From: Hyposmocoma kahamanoa
Taxonomy: Eukaryota; Arthropoda; Insecta; Lepidoptera; Cosmopterigidae
Reading direction: 5' to 3'
Assembly: GCF_003589595.1 (NCBI RefSeq)
Contig: NW_020654422.1
Location: forward strand, 16,876,951-16,940,950
DNA length: 64,000 nt
The notes under the pieces were generated by a model. The model was not told where the DNA came from, made no database searches, and was given only the letters and a program-made list of their open reading frames with translations. Made by a program: the position numbers and the translations under genes. Below, in pieces: positions 55,075 through 64,000 of the stretch; the first letter of the stretch is position 1, and every line of letters starts with the position of its first letter.

Positions 55075-58000
55075 CTTATTATAGACTAATAACAAGTCCG
55101 AGGTGCCTTAGAGATCTATAACAGAACTTTAATGTGGAACACTTTAGTATAACATTGTAAACTAGCCTTTTATTATCTCAGTAGGTGGTTGATGCATCGA
55201 CCAAACAAGGCAACTAGCACCATAAACGGAATATGTACGTACGTTTATGTCGCAAAAACCTTGGTTTTTAGCATTTATATGTTTTATTGCGAAGCAGGAA
55301 TTCTGCTAATCGTCGCAGGCAACATTTCGCGAATGCCGCGGCAATGCCGACTCTGTTGCTGTGGCAAATGAGTGTAATTTAACCACAAGCTCTTTAACCC
55401 TGCTTACACTAGGACGAACTGATGAATTGTACGTGAATTCAACATAAAATGAACTCGAATCACCAGACAATAATAATTACCCAATAAATGTACACGCAAC
55501 ATTTTGTTTGTGAAAATTTTCTTATAGTTAACACTCTTTCACATTTTCAGTTTGAATTTCGAATCTCTTCCGTGTTCATAAATGATAATTTCATGAGTCC
55601 TTTTTATTGACACTCGGGTGTCCCTAAATTTTTAAATTAAATTATTTGCTAATTTATTATAATTTTTTAAAATTAACTAAAAATACTTCAATTTGTCTGT
55701 ATAGTCTTAATGGAAGTCTTAAAAATTACTTAATAACTTACAGAAATATTTTTACACAAATTTTATATGATTCGATAGCACGGACGACAAAACTTGAAAC
55801 AGTATTCCTTTATCTTGAAAATTTTCTTGACGACTAATCACACAAAAAATTATTTATTTGTTTGGTTTGTTTGAATTTTGCTTATGTGTAACAATCGCGA
55901 AAACCTAAAAACTTAATAATAAAAAAAAACAATAATTTTTTTTTAAATCTTACCTTTTTAACATAAGATCCTAAAAAGTTCGAGCTACTGCATTGGGACA
56001 GGGAAAAATTTAAGTTCGACCTTTAAAAAAAATTATCGCTGCACTATAAGACGCCTATCGTTATTGTATTATAGATTAGGATAATCAAAAACCGATTTAT
56101 AAAATACATTCCTAATAGTATATGAAGAATTGTTGATGGACCGGATGGATGTTGATTTTGCTTTTTTTGCAGTATTACACAAAATCTAAATTAGTTTTTA
56201 ATCAATTTCCAAGATAGGTTGAACAGCATTTTGTGTAATGTAATATCAGGGTTCAGCTAATACACTGTATGAGCCAAGCAGTTGCAGGTGTTATCGTGTC
56301 GCCCACGCGCCGAGGGCTGGCGGCGAGTAAATCACCAAACAGCGCGGGCGCCGCCACGGCACAATCTATGCAAATCGCGGCTCAAACTTATTGGTCTCGC
56401 CTCGACTCCTTTCCAAATGCATACTAAATAGTCAGGCCACGCCACGCCAGCTTTTGTTCCCTGCTTTTTCACTTAACCTCCCGCACGCCCGATGCCGTTT
56501 CAATGGAAATGTTTAGCCGGTCCGTTTGTTGCATATACATAATGAGAGAATTACATAGATGGAGTGTACTTTTGAAATCACTTGAGTCCTGTGTGTTCTC
56601 AGTAGGGCACGTGTTTATTTCAGGGGCAACATAGACATCTTTTGTTCTAAAACTATGTACTTAACGTCTGGTGTCAATATTTAGAGATAATACTTTCATG
56701 GAAGTCTCTCTCTTGGCAAGGTATGTTTTCCCATGGCATTCTAAGAATAAGACATCAGAATGTAACGAGAGATGTTGCTCCCGTTCTTCCGCATAGATGC
56801 TACTCGCATTGCGATCCAATTATACCTGATACCAAAGAGATATTATTCCACTGATTTACTACGCAAGATAATTACTGTGAGAATCACAAATGGACACGTC
56901 ACTACCATGTAAGGATTTAATAGTAGGACTGCAATACTAATGTCAATCTTGGTTTCCTGCGTGTCTGAAGCGTTACGCCTACTTATGGCCATTAACAAAT
57001 AAGTATCTATTACGAAAGATTCTACGTTGATCATTTAAGTGGAAGTACTTGAAAATGACAAGAGTTCTGCAGTGCTGTGGTCATTGAACTCCGGCGAATT
57101 GTCATTGGCAATTGTCTAAGCGCAGCTGCGCCCACCGTAACCGTTAGTATAGCTAATTGCACTTGCTTCTATCACTTTATGACCCTTCACAGCTATTCGC
57201 AAAGCAACCAATTAAACCTTGCAACTTTACCGTTTCTGTTATTTGATAGTTGGAAGAAGTTATAGCACGACATAATATTACCGGAACTGTTCTAGCTAGA
57301 CCGATTTCAATGCACTCAAGACGTTCGCAACAAACTTGTTGCGCGTTAACAGCGTACCTAGTATAGTCATAAATTTAGTTAAACCCTCTGTCGGCAACAT
57401 TGCCGGCTACAGTGCAGGTGAGATTAATTCGATTATCAGCGCACCTTGATCTCGGTAAAGCTCTGAGATTCCCTTCATTACACCCACGCGGCGGGATGAT
57501 TCAACTAACATCGTCTAACGTAAATTGAGTCTGCCTTTAATCACGTTTTGGAAACTTGCATCGCATATTAAAACAATAACTCTATTAAATTCTAGAGCTA
57601 TTTCTCGTCAAAGGTTCTTATGAAGAACACTTGTATCTATTTTTAGTCGCGTATAACATGGCATAGTTACAATGTGTTATTCGAATTTCGATTTTTTTTT
57701 TTGAGACAGCCTTGTTTCTATAATAAAGCTTAAAGTGTTGTTTATGAGCACTCAATATTCCGTCGGCAGGCATTTCAAAGCTCACACAATGTTAGAAGTT
57801 GGTCATGAATTCATTGTTTTCGTGTGATATTGAACGACAATGGAAAAGAGTTCAGGTCACGTTTAAAGATGAACGAACGGTGAATATTAAAGGTGGAATA
57901 TGGCGTAGGTTGCGTTTTTCGAATTCCTTTAATTACATCGTCTTTCATTTTCATAGGGTATAGGTATGCTAATTGTGTCTATTGAATCTATTTTATTCTG

Positions 58001-58737
58001 TATTAACTACGTTTGTTCTTATAATGATTGAAAGCCAAGAAAATACTTGAAAAGAGAAAATAATTTAAATTTTTTTGTAATTTACCGACGGAACGCAACG
58101 ACTTATGACGACATTCGCGTGAAGAATTACATGCGTACTTGTAACTAAGGCCGATGTCGGGATTTCAAAACGAGTTATGATTTTCATCCGCAGTTTTCTT
58201 TTCACAAAAATCTGCTTTTAGTGCATTCTTTAGTTTCTTCCTTATCGCTAATGTAATTAGTGCCAAATTAAAGTGCAGTAGAAAAACTTTTACTATTACG
58301 TAATATTAAATAGAAATGTATGTACATTATACAGTGTTTTTTTACTTTGACGTATGATTTGGTTCTTTACAGTTACTTTTTTTATAGTAATAATTTTGGT
58401 ATGTACAAATTTTTGATCAAGCGTAAGTTTTCCATATTTTTTTTAATATAAATCGACTCAATTGTAGTGTATGCATAATACTATAATGAAGGATCGCACG
58501 ACGAGTCCTACATATCCACGTAGCGTAGTCGTATCACATCGGTTACGTCAGTTGACTGCGCCGTGACCGCCTCGTTAATGCAACGTTTTAATGAACTCCG
58601 TTATTAGGTTATTTTGTTGTTGAGTTTCCATTTTCTTTCTCATAGACTTAAATGATGAGAAAGTTTCAGGTCTCTTTCAAAATACATATTTAATTAAAAG
58701 AAAACGTAAATGAATTCAGATCTAACTGTTTTTTTTT
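55075..58737. other. Repeat-poor tract with a CpG-rich patch
   Basis: It is largely unique-looking. The only repeat piece seen is a minus-strand element D fragment at about 55886-55912 (GTGTAACAATCGCGAAAACC). A CpG-rich patch at 56290-56500 (CGCGCCGAGGGCTGGCGGCG, CAGCGCGGGCGCCGCCACGG) stands out and may be regulatory. Short frames have no recognisable motif. Confidence 0.4.
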
Positions 58738-59001
58738 CCAAACCAAGTGTCGGTACTGACGAGTCGTGCACTTGGTAGTAATCGACACGATTATCTATAA
58801 CTGTTGCAGTGCTAGTCAGAGCTTTAAATCGCAAACATCTGAGGGGTACTGCCAAGTCCCATGTGCCTGTAATTTCACCAGCACCCTTAACCTTCAAAAC
58901 CGAAACAAAGTAATGCTCACATTACCGCTTGGCGGCAGAAATAAGTAAGGTAGCACTACTTTCCTGGACGAACTCTTTCACAAGGAGCTCTACTGCTACT
59001 A
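58738..59001 (-). mobile_element. Element A copy 18
   Basis: Minus-strand copy with tail-side T-run, GTTGCAGTGCTAGTCAGAGC, CAAGTCCCATGTGCCTGTAA and head CAAGGAGCTCTACTGCTACT. The stretch around GTGACGGGCGCAGTGG is deleted. A second minus-strand copy follows 235 bp later. Confidence 0.85.
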
Positions 59002-59007
59002 GATTAT

Positions 59008-59205
59008 TTATTAATATCGGTTTTAGATTCTCGCGATTGGAAATTGAAAAAAAAATATTGGAAATGAGCGTTTGGAGCTGTTTCCAGATCCCATATTACG
59101 GCTGACTAATCATAAGACCATGGGATCTGTAAAAAGCCTGCAATGTTGGTTTGTTTAAAAAACAAGTATACCTATGTGATTTAGAACCGAATTTTTTTTT
59201 AATCT
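59008..59205. mobile_element. Element D copy 3, diverged
   Basis: GGTTTTAGATTCTCGCGATT and a decayed GGAAATTGAA on the left; CCATGGGATCTGTAAAAAGC, GTTGGTTTGTTTAAAAAACA, AGTATACCTATGTGATTTAG on the right. These match the loop and right arm of copy 1 at 32.7 kb with many changes. It lies between two element A copies. Confidence 0.6.
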
Positions 59206-59236
59206 CTTGTTGTTCTTGAGCGGATTATTTTCTTTA

Positions 59237-59515
59237 ATGATACCGAGTGACGGAACGAACAAGTCGTGCACCTGGAGGAAAGCGACACGCTTGTCCATAA
59301 CAGTTGACAATCACAAAAATCTGTGAGGCACTGCTACTGCGCCCGTGACCCTGAGACATAAGTTGACAAGTCCAATGTGCCTGTAATTTCACCAGCACCC
59401 TTACCCTTTAAAACCGAAACGCAGTAATGCTCACTTTACCGCTTGTTGGCAGAAATAGGTATGGTGGCATTACTTCCCTGGACGAACTTTTCACAAGGAG
59501 CTCTACTGCTACTAT
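59237..59515 (-). mobile_element. Element A copy 19, near full length
   Basis: It runs from TGATACCGAGTGACGGAACG to CAAGGAGCTCTACTGCTACT, with a small deletion at the CACTGCAACTG/CTCAGAG block. Confidence 0.85.
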
Positions 59516-60087
59516 AATAGTGGTCTAATGTCTTTGCAACAACTTTGTTCGAAACTAAAAGAATAGTACGTGCGATTGCATTATCACATTCTATTACTGC
59601 ACGCTCAGTGCTTCTATGGTTGCTCTAAGCTACCATCAAGCCTTATCATCGGCTGCGTTCCGCTCTAACACCTCTTTACGCCATACATGCAACAATTTTA
59701 ACATCCGTTTTGCAAAATACGACACTTAAAACTCGCTTCTGCTTACGATCCTGTAAGCATTAAACATTTAAAATATAAGCTTTAAATGTTAGAGAATTAT
59801 GATATGAAAATGAATTTAGTTCTGAATATTTTGACGTTTAACGAAAAATAAAAAGTTTTGATGCCTTTCTATCTACCGATGGGCACTTCCAGTGGAACCT
59901 TTACTTAGGGTCTATATGAACAAGACTAAATAGATTTGTTTACGCACTGCGACGGCTAATAGATGTAGCAGCATGCAAAGCGACATTGAGAGCTTGCCAT
60001 GGCAATGTAACTTGAAATCTACAATATAGTTTTCTGTTGTGGGGAAAATTGCACCAACATTGGCAAAAATTAAAGACTTTTTTTTAA
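59516..60087. other. Unassigned sequence
   Basis: No repeat or gene is recognised. Confidence 0.4.
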
Positions 60088-60205
60088 TCGACTTGAAAAA
60101 AAGGAGGAGGTTCTCAATTCGACTGTCCTTTTTTTGTATGTGTATTAAGCAATAATTTGTGAACCGATTTTGATGGTTCTTCTTTTTGGAAAGGGGGTTT
60201 TATAT
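60088..60205 (+). mobile_element. Element C copy 8, distal part missing
   Basis: TCGACTTGAAAAAAAGGAGG, GGTTCTCAATTCGACTGTCC, TGTGAACCGATTTTGATGGT and TTTTGGAAAGGGGGTTTT are present, then it breaks off. A 108-codon frame starts inside and runs on into LINE sequence, so it is chimeric and not a gene. Confidence 0.8.
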
Positions 60206-60394
60206 CGTGGTTGTTTTTGTGACCTAAGAGTTGTGTCGAATCGTAGCAATCGCGCAATATCACAAATCCTTTGTGATATTTTAATCTTTTTAAGTTTAGT
60301 TTTATACTTAAATTCTAAATTTAAATGTACTTGCTTTTGGCGCCTTTTCTTATTATTCTCACTATTAAATCTGTTATATATATATATATATATA

Positions 60395-60835
60395 TATCAT
60401 TTAATTAAAAAAGATATGCATAATATTAACCTTAGAACTAAATTTAACCTCATGGTACCATGTTTCTTTTATGAGGAACTGTATACGTTTTTATAAAGAT
60501 TCAGGAGAATATATAAAAATTATCATTGCCTAAGTTTAAAAACTCACATTAAAAGTATTTTAATTGAAAAGTCATATTACGAAATTGAAAAGTATGTGTT
60601 AGATAAAGATGCAAGGAAAGACAATAATAGTCTAGATTCCACACAATTGCTATTCACAGTGTATTCCATAGCATTTAAGTTTATTTGAAAAGAGCAATCC
60701 CTAAATTTTCTTGCTCGTTCTTCTCAGGGAGATCAACGTACTGAACGAGCAGTAGCTTAAAAAAATACGTTTTCCGGTGTAAAAATTTTACCTATGGAAT
60801 AAGTGGACTTTGACTTTGATTTCGGTTGATAGCGT
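60395..60835 (+). mobile_element. Jockey-like LINE, C-terminal remnant and 3' UTR
   Basis: The translation from about 60408 gives MHNINLRTKFNLMVP, then (after a stop and some decay) SLKTHIKSILIEKSYYEIEK, YVLDKDARK. This matches the usual end of jockey/CR1-type lepidopteran reverse transcriptases (HNYNTRxKxxLxxP ... LPKFKxxLKxxLxxKxYYxxxEFLxDKxxW). After the frame comes a non-coding tail with TTCTTGCTCGTTCTTCTCAG, GAACGAGCAGTAG and the terminal GACTTTGACTTTGATTT repeats, a 3' end common in such elements. A (TA)n tract lies just upstream (60375-60397). It carries internal stops and is 5'-truncated. Confidence 0.75.
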
Positions 60836-61461
60836 TGTGCGTTGTTTTCTAATAAACCTTAAGTACATTTACTTTGGTCTTGCTCACTCTTTGATAGCGC
60901 CTACCCATACCCATTTGATACAGTCCGCGAGAAGAGTATTATCACTAAATGCATTTAAACAAATAAATACATGAAATAGTAAATATTATGCTACTTAACG
61001 ATCCCCACTACTGCGTAAAAGAGTTTCTAAAGTAAACTAATAAAACCTATTGACATCTCTAATTTATTAATTACGATCGACTTTCTATATACTTCTTAGA
61101 CTTGACATAATTTAAATACTGTGAAGTAATAAATCAAGCCTTATTTTCTCAAACACTATCTTATAAAGAGTGGTTATTCAGGAGATGGCAAAACTTTCTA
61201 TTTATTTTAAATTTCTTATCAAGGGTGTTAATTTGGATGGATTATTTTAAGAATAGGTATAAGCCAGTGTGTGAATATGAAGGAAATGTGATGTAAAATC
61301 AGCCTGTAAAATTTGTATATACAATCCATTTTTTGCATTTCAGTAACTTTGTGCTTTAAGATACGAGTAAGAGAAAGGAAGGCGACGAAATGTACAGTTT
61401 AATAAAATGTGTACCATTTATCGACTTCTTACATTTTTGCGAATGCTATACATTGGAAGAA
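60836..61461. other. AT-rich sequence, nothing recognised
   Basis: No coding motif, RNA gene or known repeat family is seen here. Confidence 0.4.
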
Positions 61462-61565
61462 GCTATTTTTTTCGGATCTAAATTGCGTATATTTATTTTT
61501 TGAAGTGAAGTGACGTTTCGGATTTTTTACAGGTCCCATGGTCCCAAGATTGAAGTCACTTTTCA
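61462..61565. mobile_element. Element D copy 4, left arm and loop
   Basis: TATTTTTTTCGGATCTAAAT, TGCGTATATTTATTTTTTGA, TGACGTTTCGGATTTTTTAC and AGGTCCCATGGTCCCAAGAT follow the order of copy 1. The right arm is reduced to TTGAAGTCACTTTTC. Confidence 0.65.
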
Positions 61566-61691
61566 TTTATATACCATTTTTTTAAATAATAATTTTTATT
61601 TATCTACAGTACATAATTAACAGTAGTTTAAATTTGAATATTCGTCCGCCGCGTTAGTATTGTGATTAACTATTTATGTGGTTAGTTATTT

Positions 61692-61962
61692 TAGCAGTAG
61701 AGCTCCTTGTGAAAGACTTTATACAGGGAAGTACTGCCACCATGTCTATTTCTGCCGCCAAGCAGTAATGTGAACATTACTGCGTTCCGGTTTTGAAGGG
61801 TAAGGGTGCTGGTGAAATTACAGGCATATGGGAATTGACAACTTATGTCTCAGGGTGACGGGTGCAGAGTGGCAGAGCCCTTCAGATTTTTGTGATTTAA
61901 AGTTCTGAGTAGCTTCAGGCGCACAACTCATATGTCCCGTTACTTGATATCGAAAAAAAAAT
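61692..61962 (+). mobile_element. Element A copy 20
   Basis: It runs from TTAGCAGTAGAGCTCCTTGT to CTTGATATCGAAAAAAAAA. It lacks CACTGCAACTG...GGACAGGCGTG. Its 5' two thirds are among the cleanest in the window. Confidence 0.85.
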
Positions 61963-62567
61963 TAATATACCAAACAGTTGAATACCAAAAAAATAACACC
62001 AATAAACATTTTCTTTTCATTTCTACACGGTTTGATCCCAGGACAAAATCTTACAGCATTTGCGTATCTATGATTGTGATTGTTCGCACATGAACGCTTC
62101 GTCGGGTCGTTTAGTGTCTCATTACCATCCAATCGCTAGGTAACCAATGTTCTAGGTATGTCATATTACTTTATATTAGAGATTCGGACGGCGGGCTTCG
62201 CCATAAGACATTATTTACATACACGCCGTTGTTCCTGGCTCATTCATGGCCCGGCCCGCTCACCAGCCTGATTTATCACTTTAATTTCATAAGTATCTCT
62301 TTGTTACCACGCCATCCACCTACATTAAATTATATGAAAATTATTATCGTGCCGTCATTTAAAAAGGGGTCTGAAATGTCCCGTGTATAAAATAATTCCT
62401 GCTCATAACCAACTGTTTGCTAGCTACTTTTAAAGTAGAAGATTAAACGTAAACGCCGCACTTACACCTAGAGATTGCCGCGAGCTAATCCTTTATTGAA
62501 ACGTCAAGATCATTCACAATTAAAGTGTTATAATCTGTAATCTAGAAGACTTCACTGTAAATGTTTT
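61963..62567. other. Unique-looking, partly GC-richer sequence
   Basis: CGGACGGCGGGCTTCGCC and GGCCCGGCCCGCTCACCAGC (62185-62270) stand out from AT-rich flanks. No gene or known repeat is seen. Confidence 0.4.
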
Positions 62568-62976
62568 AAGTGGAACAGTTTTATTATTACAAATGGGACA
62601 CCTGTTACAGCAGAGAACATATTATAACCTCAATAACAGAATTAGTGGTCAAAATTGTCAATCGAACGTTCAGGCCTGGAGAGTGATGATGTCTATTATT
62701 GCATTATAAACGCAATGATTCGCAATTATTACGGTTACAATTTATCTAGAATTTTAAGGTCTGGAGAGCGATGACGTGTATTATTGCATTGTAAGTGGAA
62801 CAGTTTTATTATTACGAACGGGACACCTGTTACAGCAGAGAACACATAGCCTCAATAACACAATTAGAGGTCAAAATTGTCAATCGAGCGTTCAAACCTG
62901 GAGAGTGATGATATCTATTATTGCATTATAAACGTAATGACTCGCAATTATTACGTATTCAATTTACCGAGAATTT
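62568..62976 (+). repeat. Local tandem duplication, 225-bp period
   Basis: Unit 1 (62568-62792) begins AAGTGGAACAGTTTTATTAT and is repeated from 62793 with few changes (GGGACACCTGTTACAGCAGA, GGTCAAAATTGTCAATCGA, GGAGAGTGATGAT). Unit 2 stops at about 62976. Inside unit 1 the block CTGGAGAGYGATGAYGT + STATTATTGCATT occurs twice (62676, 62761), and once in unit 2 (62898). This suggests stepwise duplication. No coding frame is maintained. Confidence 0.9.
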
Positions 62977-64000
62977 TAATTTCTTCGATATCTGTTACTT
63001 ACGATTCTAAAAATGAATAGCGTTCGTTCTAAATGTAGAGTATAGTCCGATATTCATTACAAACTCAAAAGTATGTACTACAATATTATGAGTGTCTGCA
63101 CGGGTATTAATGATTACAAAATATGATTGTATTTTATTATGTCTCATAATGTAAGTGGAGCCGCAATATTCGTAGTGAGCGCTGAACTGAGCACTGCAAT
63201 CCGAGTCTTAATTCGCAGCTGGCGATGCGACCGCGATGATTCATTAACTCTATGCCCGGACCGACACCCACTAATTGCACTCAATTCTCCCGATTTAAAG
63301 TCCAAATCAGCGCAACGGCTCGACACGAAGTTACGCTTTTAACTCCAGTTGTTAGGTGTTGGCATCAGTTTGCGTGACTCAATGGGGCTCCCATGATTAT
63401 CTCCGGTTCTTTAAATCCACAAAAAAACTTGGCATCAATATACCGATCATCAACGCGACTGTCAATAAATGTTTCTACACTGTACATTTAACTACTTCCA
63501 ATCTCCTCGTGGACGGGTACAACGTATTTAATATCCATTTCCAATTGCATATGTACACATAACAAAGTTGTGTGTGAATAATTCTTGGAAATTATACAAC
63601 GCTTTATCAAGTCTGAAATTATGCTGCACGTACGCAAATAACAATGGATTTGTGTCGTTGCATAACGTTTATTTAGAGTCGATGAGGTAGCTTTGTGCGA
63701 TATTGGTTACCGCTGACACAGCCAGGGTTCGTGACGTACGTCGCCTAATCGTCTCCACACGTACCTTTGTGCGACATTTTGCGGTGAGAGACGCGCCTGT
63801 TGCCGATCGTTGCTGCACGCGCCACGTGCCCGCTCCACGCTGCATTACTCCACTGCCTTTGTACAGATACAATATTTGTAAACACTCTAACCATCCGACA
63901 AAGACATTTCAAAATATTTGTCCATCTCGATCGGCAACACCTCAGACGTTATCTCTTTTTTTTAATAAAACCCGTTGGATCGTTTAACGCCAATAATAGA
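62977..64000. other. Unique-looking, GC-richer end of window
   Basis: Frames at 63127-63342 and 63703-63987 are open on the plus strand but show no recognisable motif. CpG-richer patches at 63175-63330 and 63700-63850 resemble those in other repeat-poor tracts and may be conserved non-coding DNA. No repeats are identified. Confidence 0.4.

Noticed and set aside
60170..60496. A 108-codon membrane-like protein
   Set aside because: The frame begins in element C, crosses a (TA)n tract that gives the YIYIYIY run, and ends in a LINE C-terminus. It is a chimera of repeats.
62568..62976. A CRISPR-like or satellite array
   Set aside because: There are only two long units with internal block repetition, no short regular repeats with unique spacers, and the host is a eukaryote.
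63703..63987. A 94-codon gene at the window end
   Set aside because: The composition is GC-driven, an overlapping antisense frame is equally open, and no domain is visible.

Overview
The window looks like intergenic or intronic DNA of an insect, most likely a moth or butterfly (Lepidoptera). I found no intact protein-coding gene, no rRNA or snRNA gene and no convincing functional tRNA. The longest open frames are only about 60-160 codons. The only ones I recognise are broken ends of non-LTR retrotransposons. The lepidopteran call rests on dispersed repeats: a Metulj-like SINE ('element A', about 20 pieces), the 'ACCGACTTCAAAAAAGG' MITE-like family ('element C'), tRNA-derived SINEs with GATGAT tails, and RTE, R1, jockey-like and CR1-like LINE remnants. 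Family names come from memory of lepidopteran repeats; no database search was made.

Layout. 1-15.3 kb: a foldback element with tRNA-like sequence, SINEs, two terminal-inverted-repeat elements (9111-10091 with TA flanks, and 12036-12571) and an RTE tail. 15.3-25.9 kb: repeat-poor, with GC/CpG-richer patches (notably 16.7-17.1 kb) that could be regulatory or near a transcription start. 25.9-55 kb: repeat-rich, with nested SINE insertions, LINE ends (27.6, 29.2, 34.3, 40.5, 49.9, 52.7 kb), MITEs and several long perfect palindromes (32.7, 49.9, 50.6, 51.1 kb). 55-58.7 kb: again repeat-poor. 58.7-62 kb: SINEs, a jockey-like LINE end and MITE copies. 62.6-63.0 kb: a local tandem duplication. The last 1 kb is unique-looking and GC-richer.

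The sequence supports a story of transposon layers rather than cooperating genes. SINEs presumably relied on LINE machinery: the GATGAT tails of one SINE family resemble the tail of the RTE remnant. MITE-like elements inserted into older repeats (element C splits one of two copies of a dispersed repeat at 39.4 kb). Foldback elements left long inverted repeats. The most unusual structure is the 'element B' family, whose inverted arms each carry a tRNA-like pol III promoter module. The repeat-poor tracts are the best places to look for conserved regulatory DNA.
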